64,000 nucleotides of DNA, taken from NCBI RefSeq assembly GCF_018614575.1, contig NZ_JAGGOJ010000047.1, positions 1-64,000 of the forward strand, read 5' to 3'. Position numbers and translations under genes: made by a program. This document shows, piece by piece, positions 7,500-16,230 of the stretch; the first letter of the stretch is position 1, and every line of letters begins with the position of its first letter. The notes under the pieces are model-generated. The model did no database searches and was not told the DNA's origin. It saw only the letters and a program-made list of their open reading frames with translations. The DNA comes from Streptomyces sp. ISL-10 (GTDB lineage: Bacteria; Actinomycetota; Actinomycetes; Streptomycetales; Streptomycetaceae).

Positions 7500-9089
7500 G
7501 TGGCGGTATTCGCCGACAAAGACCCGCAGGCCGTTGCCCGGCGGAGCCTGCTCAAGGGCGCCTTCGCCGGGGCAGTGCTGCTCGGCGTGCCCGGCCTGGC
7601 CGGATGCCGGTCGAGCACCACCGCAGATGCCCAGAGCGTTTCCCCGCGCCGCGGCGGGAACCTGCGGGTGGTGATCTCTGGAGCGTCGAGCACCGACGAC
7701 GTGCTCGACCCGCACCTGGCCGGCTCGTGGGGCGGCGGGGCGGTGGCGAAGAACATCTTCGACAAACTGGTCGCCCACGACAACGACCTGACCCCGCGTC
7801 CGCGGCTGGCCGAGAAGCTGGAGCCCAACACCGATGGCACGGTCTGGACGATCCGGCTTCGCCAGGGCGTGACATGGCACGACGGCAAGCCGCTGACCGC
7901 CGCCGACGTGCTGTGGAGCGTCAAGCGCATCCTGGACCCGGGGAACAAGCTGCCCGCCGCCGCCGATCTCAAGATGGTCGACATCGCCGCATCCCGCGCG
8001 GTCGACGACAACACGGTCGAGCTGCGCATGACACAGCCGATCGCCGATCTCGGCGCGCTTCTGGCCGGCTGGTACGTCTACGTCGTGCAGAACGGCACGA
8101 ACGCCTTCGACAGGAAGCATCCGCCGATCGGCACCGGGCCGTTCCGATACGACAGCTGGGCACCGGGCGAGCGGACCAGGCTGGTACGCAACGACCGGTA
8201 CTGGGAGGCCGGCAAGCCCTATGTGGACAGCGTCGAGATCATCCTGGCGGCGGAGGCCGACGCGCGGCTCAATGTCCTGCTGTCCGGGCAGGCCGACATC
8301 GTGCACGAGCTGTCGTACGTACAGGCCAAGGCACAGCGGGGCAACCAGGCGCTGACCGTCCACGCCTCACCGGTGGGCACGTTCCACTCCTTCAACATGC
8401 TCATCGACCGTGAGCCGTTCAACGACCCGAAGGTGCGCGAGGCGCTCAAACTCGCCGTCGACCGCGAGGCGATCGTCGAGTCGGTCTTCTTCGGTTACGG
8501 CGAGGTCGGCAACGACCTGTACGGCAAGGGGGCGCCCCACTACGCCGCCGCGATCCCGCAGCGCGCCTATGACCCGGACAAGGCCCGGGCCTTGCTGCGC
8601 GCCGCAGGCAAGGAGAACCTGCGGGTGACCCTGCACACCGCCGACGTCACCCCCGGCTATGTGCAGTCGGCGCTGCTCTTCGCCGAACAGGCCAAGAAGG
8701 CCGGCATCACCATCGAGGTGTCGAAGTCGGCGGCCGACTCGTACTGGAGCGACGTCTATCTCAAGCAGCCCTTCACCCAGACCGGTTGGGGCAGCTACGC
8801 CCTGGAGTGGTTCTACGGGCAGGCCCTCCTCTCGGACGCGCGGAGCAACGAGACCGCGTGGCGGCGACCGGCCTGGGACCGGAAGTTCGCCACGGCGCGG
8901 GGCACGCTCGACCCGTCGCGGCGCGAGCAGCGTTACGCCGAACTGCAGCAGGAGCTGTGGGCGGACGGCGGCTACATCATCCACTCCTACGCCAAGTGGC
9001 TCGACGGGGTCAGCCCGAGAGTGCACGGCTTCAAGGCCGCGTCGGTGGCCACCGACGACTGGTGCAGCTACCGCGACGTCTGGATGTGA
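7500..9089 (+). CDS. ABC importer substrate-binding lipoprotein, nickel/dipeptide type (SBP_bac_5)
   Basis: A 529-residue exported protein. GTG 7500 is preceded six bases away by AAGGAG, which decides the start. Residues 14-20 are a twin-arginine motif RRSLLKG and residues 33-36 a lipobox LAGC, so it is probably a Tat-exported lipoprotein on the outer face of the membrane. RRGGNLRV, the region DVLDPHLAGSWGGG, and LRQGVTWHDGKPLTAADVLWS are the standard family-5 solute-binding segments. It heads a four-gene operon under a cobalamin riboswitch. Family-5 proteins bind peptides, nickel chelates and opines; with the riboswitch, a cobalt complex or a cobinamide-related ligand is the favoured guess (inference). 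Confidence 0.88.
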   Translation: MAVFADKDPQAVARRSLLKGAFAGAVLLGVPGLAGCRSSTTADAQSVSPRRGGNLRVVISGASSTDDVLDPHLAGSWGGGAVAKNIFDKLVAHDNDLTPRPRLAEKLEPNTDGTVWTIRLRQGVTWHDGKPLTAADVLWSVKRILDPGNKLPAAADLKMVDIAASRAVDDNTVELRMTQPIADLGALLAGWYVYVVQNGTNAFDRKHPPIGTGPFRYDSWAPGERTRLVRNDRYWEAGKPYVDSVEIILAAEADARLNVLLSGQADIVHELSYVQAKAQRGNQALTVHASPVGTFHSFNMLIDREPFNDPKVREALKLAVDREAIVESVFFGYGEVGNDLYGKGAPHYAAAIPQRAYDPDKARALLRAAGKENLRVTLHTADVTPGYVQSALLFAEQAKKAGITIEVSKSAADSYWSDVYLKQPFTQTGWGSYALEWFYGQALLSDARSNETAWRRPAWDRKFATARGTLDPSRREQRYAELQQELWADGGYIIHSYAKWLDGVSPRVHGFKAASVATDDWCSYRDVWM

Positions 9090-9095
9090 CATCAG

Positions 9096-10106
9096 ATGCA
9101 TGGTTGGAGGCGGATACCGGACCGCCACCCGCTCCTGGGCCACATCGCCGGGCGGGCAGTCGGAGCTCTCGCCATCGTGTTCGCCGCATCGGTGGCCGTC
9201 TTCGCGGCGATGCAGCTGCTGCCCGGTGACGCGGTCGACGTGATCCTGGCCAAGGGGGCCGGTTCCGGTACGGCCACGCCCGCTCAGAAGGCCGCGCTGC
9301 GCGCCGAGTTGGGGCTCGACCGGCCCGCCGCCGAGCGTTACCTCGACTGGATGGGAGCGGTGCTGCGCGGCGACCTGGGGCGGTCGCTGTTCTCGGGACG
9401 TCCTGTCACCGAGATCGTCTCCGCTCGGCTGCCCCACACGCTCGTCCTCGCGGCCGTGGCCACGGCCGTGCTCATCCCGGTGGCGATCGGGCTCGGGGCG
9501 TGGGCCGGCGCCCGCGCCGGGAGGACCCGCGACCGGGTCGTGAGCACCGCCTCGGTCACCCTCGGGTCGCTGCCGGAGTTCGTCACCGCGACCCTGCTGA
9601 TCGCCGTGTTCGCGTACGCCCTCCCCGTACTGCCGGCTGTCTCGCTCGTCCCGCCTGGCCGGAGCCCGTTGTCCACCCCCGAGATTCTGGTGCTGCCGGT
9701 CGTCACCCTCGTCACCGTGATGGCCCCGCAGACCATCCGGATGGTGCGGGCGCAGATGGCCGAGGCGATGGCGTCGGACTACGTGAAGATGGCCCGGCTG
9801 CACGGCATACGGGAGCGGCGCATCGTCACCCACCACGCGCTGCGCAACGCCCTCGCCCCGGCGATGCCACTGCTGGCCGGCAGCGTCACCTGGCTGGTCG
9901 GCGGCATCGTGGTCGTCGAGACCGTGTTCAACTACCCAGGCGTCTCGCAGGACCTGGTGCGCGCCATCGCCCAGCGGGACCTGCCGTACGTGCAGTCGGT
10001 GACGCTGCTGTTCGCCGCGGTCACGGTCGCCGGTTACCTGCTCGCCGACATCGTCGTCGTCCTGCTCGTGCCGAAGCTGCGCACGGCCGGCGGGCGGCGC
10101 CGATGA
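9096..10106 (+). CDS. ABC importer permease, NikB/DppB type
   Basis: A 336-residue inner-membrane permease with six predicted helices. The N-terminal segment has the usual VFAAMQLLPGDAVDVILAKG pattern, and the EAA loop reads SDYVKMARLHGIRERRIVTH followed by HALRNALAP, which contacts the ATPase. It starts six bases after the lipoprotein stop and overlaps the next permease gene by ATGA. Together with the neighbouring permease it forms the membrane channel. Confidence 0.9.
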   Translation: MHGWRRIPDRHPLLGHIAGRAVGALAIVFAASVAVFAAMQLLPGDAVDVILAKGAGSGTATPAQKAALRAELGLDRPAAERYLDWMGAVLRGDLGRSLFSGRPVTEIVSARLPHTLVLAAVATAVLIPVAIGLGAWAGARAGRTRDRVVSTASVTLGSLPEFVTATLLIAVFAYALPVLPAVSLVPPGRSPLSTPEILVLPVVTLVTVMAPQTIRMVRAQMAEAMASDYVKMARLHGIRERRIVTHHALRNALAPAMPLLAGSVTWLVGGIVVVETVFNYPGVSQDLVRAIAQRDLPYVQSVTLLFAAVTVAGYLLADIVVVLLVPKLRTAGGRRR

Positions 10107-11026
10107 ACACGCCGAGCGTCTCGTCCCGTCGGCCGCGGCGGTGGACCGGCATGGCCGTCAGCCTCGTCATCGTGGCCCTGGTCGTCGTGGCGGTGGCCGG
10201 CCCGTGGCTGGCCCCGCACGCCCCGACCGACGTCGTCGGTCTGCCGTACGCTCCGCCGGGCCCCGGCCTGCCGCTGGGCACCGACTATCTCGGCGGCGAC
10301 GTGGCGAGCCGGCTGCTGCACGGCGGGCGTACCGTCGTCATGCTCGCTCTCGCCGCCAGTTTCCTGGGCTACCTGGTAGGCGGCGGGATCGGGCTGGCCG
10401 CCGGTCTGTTCGGTCACGCCGACTCCGTCCTCATGCGTCCGGTCGACGTGTTGCTTGCCCTCCCGCCCTTCCTGCTCCTCGCCGTCCTTGCCGCCGGCAC
10501 CGGACGCGGCACCATCGTCGTCGTGATGGCCGCCGTGCTGGCCAACGCTCCGGGCATCGCCCGGGTGGTCCGGGCGGCCACCCTGGAAGTCGGTGTGCGC
10601 GGCTACGTCGAGGTGGCCCTCGCCCGGGGCGAATCCTGGCCGCGCGTGGCGGCGCGCGATGTGCTGCCCAACATCGCCGCGCCCATGCTGACCGACGTCG
10701 GCTCCCGTGTCAGTGCCACCATCGCGATGGTCGCCGGCGCCAACTTCCTCGGTCTGGGCCTGCAGCCGCCCACCGCGGACTGGGCGCTGATGGTGGCCGA
10801 GAACCGCGCCGGCCTGGCCCTGCAACCGTGGGCGGTGCTGGCCCCGGCACTGACCATCGCCGTTCTGACGATCGCCGTCAATCTCGGTGGCGACGAGATC
10901 GCCGCCCGGCTGCGCCGGGCCACCACCGCGGTCACCACCCTGCGCGGCGGCATCGCGCCGAGCGGTCACCCGGTCGTGAAGAAGGCCGGCCAGCCGGTCG
11001 TGAAGAAGGAAGGGGCGCCGTCGTGA
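10103..11026 (+). CDS. ABC importer permease, NikC/DppC type
   Basis: A 307-residue permease, the second half of the channel. LPLGTDYLGGDVASRLLHGG is the DppC/NikC N-terminal signature, and the EAA motif appears as GYVEVALARGESWPRVAARD then VLPNIAAPM. ATG 10103 overlaps the upstream stop (ATGA), and the gene overlaps the ATPase gene by GTGA. The C-terminal tail has a short repeat of GHPVVKKAGQPVVKKEG, which may be a recent slippage duplication. Confidence 0.9.
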   Translation: MNTPSVSSRRPRRWTGMAVSLVIVALVVVAVAGPWLAPHAPTDVVGLPYAPPGPGLPLGTDYLGGDVASRLLHGGRTVVMLALAASFLGYLVGGGIGLAAGLFGHADSVLMRPVDVLLALPPFLLLAVLAAGTGRGTIVVVMAAVLANAPGIARVVRAATLEVGVRGYVEVALARGESWPRVAARDVLPNIAAPMLTDVGSRVSATIAMVAGANFLGLGLQPPTADWALMVAENRAGLALQPWAVLAPALTIAVLTIAVNLGGDEIAARLRRATTAVTTLRGGIAPSGHPVVKKAGQPVVKKEGAPS

Positions 11027-12690
11027 CCGCCACCATGCCGCAGGACCCTGAGACGAGACTCGCCGTCGAGGTGCATGGGCTGCGCGTGGTGACCGAAGCC
11101 GGTCAACCGATCGTCGATGGCGTCTCGTTCACCGTCTACCCGGGAGAGGTCCTCGCCGTCATCGGCGAGTCCGGCTCGGGCAAGACCACGACCGCCCTGG
11201 CCCTCCTCGGCTTCGCCGGCCCGGGCACCGCCATAGCCGCCGGCACGGTGCGCATCGCCGGGGAGGCTCTGCTCGGCCGTCCCGAGCCGCAGACCCGCCG
11301 ACTGCGCTCCCGACTGGTCAGCTACGTTCCGCAGGACCCGGCACTGGCGCTCAATCCGGCCCGGCGCGTGGGCGTACAGCTCTATGAGATCGTTCGCGCG
11401 CACGGCCGGCACGCCGACGCCGACGGGGCCGTCGGCCGAGCACTGGAGCGGGCCCGGCTCCCCACCGACCAGCGGTTTCTGCGCCGCTTTCCCCATCAAC
11501 TCTCCGGCGGGCAGCGTCAACGCGTCGTCATCGCCCAGGCGCTGCTGCTCGATCCCGCCGTGGTCGTCCTGGACGAGCCGACCACCGGCCTGGACGCGGT
11601 CACCCGGCAGGAGTTCCTCACCCACCTCGACCGGCTGCGCGCCGAGACGGGGGCGGCGATGGTCTACGTCACCCACGACGTGGCCGCCATCGCGCCGCTC
11701 GCCGACCGGGTCGCGGTGCTGCACAGCGGCCGCATCGTCGAGCAGGGGCCCGCTCGTACGGTCCTCGTCCGGCCGGCCGCCGTCTACACCCGCCACCTCC
11801 TCGCGGCCGTACCCGACCCTCATCGGCCGACGCCTCGACCGGACGGCCCCGACCCCGACACCACCGGCGCGCTGCTGCGCATCCGCGGCCTGGCCGCCAC
11901 CCACCGCAGTGGCGCGCAGCAGGTGGTCGCCGCTCACGGCGTCGACCTCGACCTGCCGGCCGGCACCTGCTTGGCGCTGGTCGGCGAGTCCGGCTCGGGC
12001 AAGACCACCATCGGTCGCTGTGTGGCCGGGCTGCACCGTCCCGACACCGGCACCGTCACCCTCGACGGGAAGCCGCTCGGCCCGACAGCCCGCCGACGTG
12101 ACCGGGACCAGCGCCAGGCCATCCAGATCGTGTCCCAGTCGGCGAGCGAGTCGCTCAATCCCCGCCGTACCGTCGGCGCCGAACTCGCCCGGGTGCTGCG
12201 CCACTTCGACACCGTCGGCGAAGCCGATACCGCGCGGCGGGTGGCCGAGCTGCTCGACAGCGTCCGACTGCCGCAGGCCATGGCCGACCGGTACCCCGGC
12301 CAGTTGTCGGGCGGAGAGCGTCAGCGCGCTGCCATCGCTCGCGCGCTGGCCGCCGGCCCGCGGGTCCTGATCTGCGACGAGATCACCTCGGCGCTCGACG
12401 TCTCCGTACAGGCCACCGTCCTGGATCTGCTGAGTGACCTGCGACGCCGACTCGATCTGACGCTCCTGTTCATCACCCACGACCTAGGCGTCGTGGCCTC
12501 CATCGCCGACCACGTGGCGCTGCTGCACCACGGCCGGATCGAGGTGTCAGGACCCACCCGCGACGTCCTGCACGACAACCCCCATCCCCTGGCCCGCCGG
12601 CTGCTCGATGCAGCCCCCAGCCTCAGTCTCAGCCACCACCCCGGCGCGCTCGCCCCGCCGATCGGCCGGACACCACACCCGCACCATTAG
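11023..12690 (+). CDS. ABC importer ATPase, DppD-DppF type double nucleotide-binding fusion
   Basis: A 555-residue protein with two complete ABC cassettes. The first has Walker A GESGSGKT (residues 48-55), the signature LSGGQRQR and Walker B VVVLDEPTTGLD; the second has Walker A GESGSGKT (321-328), signature LSGGERQR and Walker B VLICDEITSALD. Fusion of the two ATPases of an Opp/Dpp/Nik importer is common in actinomycetes. The start is GTG 11023 overlapping the previous stop; ATG 11035 is an alternative. It powers uptake by the two permeases. The operon seems to end here, because relic DNA follows. Confidence 0.9.
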   Translation: MTATMPQDPETRLAVEVHGLRVVTEAGQPIVDGVSFTVYPGEVLAVIGESGSGKTTTALALLGFAGPGTAIAAGTVRIAGEALLGRPEPQTRRLRSRLVSYVPQDPALALNPARRVGVQLYEIVRAHGRHADADGAVGRALERARLPTDQRFLRRFPHQLSGGQRQRVVIAQALLLDPAVVVLDEPTTGLDAVTRQEFLTHLDRLRAETGAAMVYVTHDVAAIAPLADRVAVLHSGRIVEQGPARTVLVRPAAVYTRHLLAAVPDPHRPTPRPDGPDPDTTGALLRIRGLAATHRSGAQQVVAAHGVDLDLPAGTCLALVGESGSGKTTIGRCVAGLHRPDTGTVTLDGKPLGPTARRRDRDQRQAIQIVSQSASESLNPRRTVGAELARVLRHFDTVGEADTARRVAELLDSVRLPQAMADRYPGQLSGGERQRAAIARALAAGPRVLICDEITSALDVSVQATVLDLLSDLRRRLDLTLLFITHDLGVVASIADHVALLHHGRIEVSGPTRDVLHDNPHPLARRLLDAAPSLSLSHHPGALAPPIGRTPHPHH

Positions 12691-12815
12691 TCCTCACATC
12701 TGATTCTCCTCACATCTGAGCGAGGGCGAAGCGGAGGACGCCGGCGATCGTTGTCTTTCCGGGCATGACCGCTGCTTCTTCCGCTGATCGTGCATAGTTC
12801 CGTCGTCGTGCGGCA

Positions 12816-13090
12816 GTGATGGCATGTCGCGTTGACTCCTTGGCGGACGTGCCGGTTGCCGTCGGTGACGGGGCCGTTGGAGGAGCGGGAGCGTGCTGTC
12901 CTGTAGCGGAGAAGGCTCTTCAGGCTGAGCTTCGGGAGGCGAAGGCCGCGTGGGAACGATTCGTGATTGCCCGTGAGTGGTCGGGCAGGTCACGGCGGAG
13001 CCGCGCGGCCGCGGGGAAGCGCCGGTGACCGTGCCCGGTTCGGTGGTGCCCGAGTGGCGGCACGGACTCAGCGCACGCTGCGCCTCCTGG
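12816..13090 (+). pseudogene. Relic of a conserved Streptomyces hypothetical protein
   Basis: Within the 550-base gap 12691-13242, one frame reads ALQAELREAKAAWERFVIARE up to about 12973. After a frameshift the neighbouring frame continues VGQVTAEPRGRG and GSVVPEWRHGL. This order (coiled helix, V/I-x-RE-T-V, then G-x-VVP-x-WR-x-GL) matches a Streptomyces protein I recall only as conserved hypothetical, often near transposase genes. No continuous reading frame survives. The rest of the gap shows nothing, apart from a 12-base direct repeat CCTCACATCTGA near 12695 and 12710. Confidence 0.4.
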
Positions 13091-13242
13091 CGGGTACGGC
13101 TTCGTCGCCAGGTGCAGCCCTACCGCTGTCGCGTCGCAGGCACGAGCCGGAACCTGACAGGCAGTCAGTCGACGAACTGGCATAGCGGCTCCTGACCAGC
13201 AGCGATGTCGAAGTGAGACTGTCGTGCCAATAGAGTGACCCC

Positions 13243-14358
13243 ATGTCTGCCACATTGAGTTCCACGAGAGCCCTCGCCGCGCTCCGGACATCGGCGCGTG
13301 TCTCCGCCGAGTTGCTGCTGGTCCTCGTGATGGCCGCAGTGGCCCTGTGGCTTCTGGGCCGGATGTGGTCGGTGGTTTGGCCGTTCATCGTGGGCCTGTT
13401 CCTCACCACGCTGACCTGGCCCCCGGCTCGTTTCCTGCGTCGGCGCGGGTGGCCTCCCGCCCTGGCCGCGTCCGTTGTGACCGTGCTGTTCCTCCTCATC
13501 GCCGCGGGCATCATGGCGCTGATCGCCGTGCCGGTGGCGTCCCAGTCCGGTGAGCTGGCCGACGGTGTGGTCGAAGGCATCCAGAAGCTGCGTGAGTGGG
13601 CCGCCGGGCCACCGCTGAACATCGGCGACGACCAGATCACGGGGGCCTTCGACGCCGCGATCGCCCGCATGCAGAACAGCGTCGGCAGCATGGTCACCGC
13701 TGTCGTCACGGGAGTGGGCACCGTGGTCAACGGCGTGGTCACTGCCGTCCTTGCGCTCTTCCTGATGTTCTTCTTCCTCAAGGACGGCCCGCGGTTCCTG
13801 CCGTGGCTCACCCGTCAGCTCCCCGGACGGCTCGCCACCGACGTCCCGATCGTGGCCGCGCGCGGTTGGGACACCCTGGGCGCGTTCGTGCGTTCCCAGG
13901 CATTCGTCGGCCTGCTCGACGCCGTCTTCATCGGCCTCGGCCTGTGGATCTTGGGGGTACCACTGGTGCTTCCGCTGGCGGTGCTGACCTTCGTATCCGC
14001 GTTCGTGCCGATCGTGGGTGCCCTGTTCGCCGGGTTGGTCGCGGTGCTCATCGCGTTGGTGTCGAACGGCCTGACGGACGCGCTGATCGTGCTGGCGATC
14101 ATCGTCGTGGTGCAACAGCTCGAGGGCAACGTGTTCCAGCCCATGATCCAAGGGCGCGGACTCGGTCTCCATGCGGCGGTGATCCTGCTGGCGGTGACGT
14201 TGGGCGGTAGCCTGGCCGGCATCGTGGGCAGCCTGCTCGCCGTACCGGCCGCCGCGCTGATCGCGGTGGTCTGGAGCTATCTGCGCGAGCAGCTCAGCGA
14301 CCCGCCGCAGCAGCCGGAGACCGACGAGTCGCACACCGGTGCCGCCGTCCCCTCGTAG
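13243..14358 (+). CDS. AI-2E family (TqsA/PerM-like) membrane transporter
   Basis: A 371-residue protein with seven to eight hydrophobic segments. It has the AI-2E family layout: two N-terminal helices, a polar middle region (ADGVVEGIQKLREWA), then VLALFLMFFFLKDGPRFLPW, the conserved GLGLWILGVPLVLPLAVLTF and FVPIVGALFAGLVAVL helices, and QQLEGNVFQPMIQGRGLGLH. The G-N-x-x-x-P-x-I motif is the best family marker. Members export small molecules or act as Na+/H+ antiporters; the substrate here is unknown. It is a single gene with no related neighbour. Confidence 0.85.
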   Translation: MSATLSSTRALAALRTSARVSAELLLVLVMAAVALWLLGRMWSVVWPFIVGLFLTTLTWPPARFLRRRGWPPALAASVVTVLFLLIAAGIMALIAVPVASQSGELADGVVEGIQKLREWAAGPPLNIGDDQITGAFDAAIARMQNSVGSMVTAVVTGVGTVVNGVVTAVLALFLMFFFLKDGPRFLPWLTRQLPGRLATDVPIVAARGWDTLGAFVRSQAFVGLLDAVFIGLGLWILGVPLVLPLAVLTFVSAFVPIVGALFAGLVAVLIALVSNGLTDALIVLAIIVVVQQLEGNVFQPMIQGRGLGLHAAVILLAVTLGGSLAGIVGSLLAVPAAALIAVVWSYLREQLSDPPQQPETDESHTGAAVPS

Positions 14359-14615
14359 CACCATTCGCAGACCGCTTCGCTTCCCGGAGCGCACACTCGG
14401 AGGACCCCGCGACCTCGCTTGAACGGGAGCACCGTGTGATCGTGGAAGCGGCCGCGGGACGAGGGCGGTTCGGCGACAGTACGAAGGCACGTCACCCGGT
14501 GCCGCATCGGGCAGCGTTCGCCCCGCTGTGACCTGTGAGGTCGAGCGGTGGATGGCGATCCGGCGTGACCCTTTATTCAGGTGGCTCCGTCCGGCCGGCC
14601 CTGGACAATGCGTCC

Positions 14616-15122
14616 ATGCATATACGAGCCGTGCGTCTGGACGAGCTGCCTCTCCTGCAGGACATCGAGAGGGCCGCTGGGCTCTGCTTCCGCGACATCG
14701 GCATGCCGGAGATCGCCGACGACGAGCCGCTCCCGCTCGGCGAGCTCGCCCGCTACCACCACGCCGGGCTGGCCTGGGTCGCGGCCGACGACGCCGACAT
14801 CCCGGTCGCCTACCTGATCGCCGACCGTGTCGACGGCAACCTCCACGTCGAGCAGGTCTCGGTACATCCGGACAGTTCACGCCGCGGTATCGGCCGGTCC
14901 CTGCTGGACCGGATGGCGGATCACGCTACGAGCGAGGGGGCGCCCGCTCTGACCCTCACCACATTCACCGAAGTCCCGTGGAACGCCCCCTACTATGCGC
15001 GCTGTGGCTTCCGGCTCCTGGACGACAGCGCGCTCACGCCAGGCCTGCGGGAGATCCGCGAGCGCGAAGCGGCACATGGCCTGGACAGGTGGCCTCGGGG
15101 CTGCATGCGCCAGGCGCTGTGA
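14616..15122 (+). CDS. GNAT family N-acetyltransferase
   Basis: A 168-residue GNAT enzyme transferring an acetyl group from acetyl-CoA to an unknown amine. MHIRAVRLDELPLLQDIE begins the fold, EQVSVHPDSSRRGIGRSLLD is motif A with the CoA pyrophosphate loop RRGIG, and APYYARCGFRLL is the C-terminal beta-bulge motif. ATG 14616 fits the conserved N-terminus; an earlier start at 14535 would add 27 unrelated residues. It stands alone. Confidence 0.85.
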   Translation: MHIRAVRLDELPLLQDIERAAGLCFRDIGMPEIADDEPLPLGELARYHHAGLAWVAADDADIPVAYLIADRVDGNLHVEQVSVHPDSSRRGIGRSLLDRMADHATSEGAPALTLTTFTEVPWNAPYYARCGFRLLDDSALTPGLREIREREAAHGLDRWPRGCMRQAL

Positions 15123-15404
15123 CACCGCGGGTGCTGCCAGGAGCGTTCGGCCGCCGTTGAGCGGCACCGGCAAACGCTGTCCTGGGAAGCGAACCGCCAG
15201 CCGGTTTTTCCTGGGTGCCGCGCGGCCGTCGGGCTGGGCGGGTGGCAGAACGATTACGCGTCCGTGAGATCGACGACCGCACGGGGTCAGGCACCTGTTC
15301 GCACCCCGCGACGTGGCCGAGGACGAGCTCTATGGCCACATCAGCCGAAGAAGTTGAGTCGACCAACCGCGAGACGGAGGGGTGCCGCGCCCGTCCCCGC
15401 GCGG

Positions 15405-16226
15405 TCAGCCGATCTTGAGAAGGCCGGCGTCGACGACCGCGCGGCCGAAGGGGCTCGCGAGTTCGGCGAGGCGTTCGCAGTCGGCGTCGCCCAGGGCGGC
15501 GTAGGCGGGAAGGGCGAGGCGGTCGGTGCGGTCCTCGATGTGCTGGCGCAGACGTGCGCCTTCCGGACTGAGGGAGTTGCCGTCGAGGAGACCTCGCGTG
15601 CGCAGGCGCTCCTCGGCGTCGGCCCACTCCTCCTCGGGCCACGCGCGGCTTGCCTTGAGGAAGTCGACGGGAACGTCGCCAGTGGCAGCGTGCAGAACCA
15701 GGGACTCCAAGCCCCCGATGCCCTCGCTGAGCAAGCACGCGACATGGCCGTCGCCACGGAACTCCCGCAGCAGCGTCTGGGCATGCCACAGCCGCAGTAC
15801 CGGTTCCTCAGGCCAGGGCAGCGCGGCATGGGCGGCGAAGAGCGGGCGGCCCTGCGCGTGTTCGCAGGCCGCATCGGCGGCCCTGCGGGTCAGTGCCAGA
15901 ACCTCGTCCAGAGCAGTGAGTTCGTGGATCCCGGCCCGTCGCAGGGCCTCGCTCGCGGCGGCGTGGCGCGCGTCCAGCACCTGCTGCGGCGTCGCCGCGT
16001 CCCAGGCCCCGTCGACCGCCTGCCGTACGAAATCGGGGTTGAAGTTGTAGAAGGTCGAGATGACGAGCTCGGCGGATGCCCGGCCGAAGGCGGCGCTCCG
16101 GGAGGCGAAGTACCCGGCGCGTCCGCTGAGTCCGAGGTCCGCGTACCGTCGCCTTCCCTCGGGGGCGAAGTAGATCATGGCGTGTACGGGCTCGAGTCGG
16201 CGCCAGGCTGCTCGCGCTGTCTTCAT
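15405..16226 (-). CDS. SCO6745-family helical protein
   Basis: A 273-residue protein matching the actinobacterial SCO6745 family: WRRLEPVHAMIYFAPE, YFASRSAAFGRASAELV, STFYNFNPDFVRQA and a C-terminal winged-helix-like region with LSPEGARLRQHIEDRTDRLA. Function is unknown; the R-x-x-EP-x-H-A-x-x-YF segment is the hallmark. ATG 16226 lies four bases after the stop of the hydrolase gene on the same strand, so both are cotranscribed from the promoter upstream of 17127. Confidence 0.75.
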   Translation of the reverse strand: MKTARAAWRRLEPVHAMIYFAPEGRRRYADLGLSGRAGYFASRSAAFGRASAELVISTFYNFNPDFVRQAVDGAWDAATPQQVLDARHAAASEALRRAGIHELTALDEVLALTRRAADAACEHAQGRPLFAAHAALPWPEEPVLRLWHAQTLLREFRGDGHVACLLSEGIGGLESLVLHAATGDVPVDFLKASRAWPEEEWADAEERLRTRGLLDGNSLSPEGARLRQHIEDRTDRLALPAYAALGDADCERLAELASPFGRAVVDAGLLKIG

Positions 16227-16230
16227 GGGG

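Noticed and set aside
12695..12721. 12-base direct repeat as an insertion-sequence target duplication
   Set aside because: The two copies are only a few bases apart with no element between them.
13165..14880. 570-codon minus-strand frame over the AI-2E and GNAT genes
   Set aside because: His/Gln/Arg-rich composition without motifs; both sense genes are clear.
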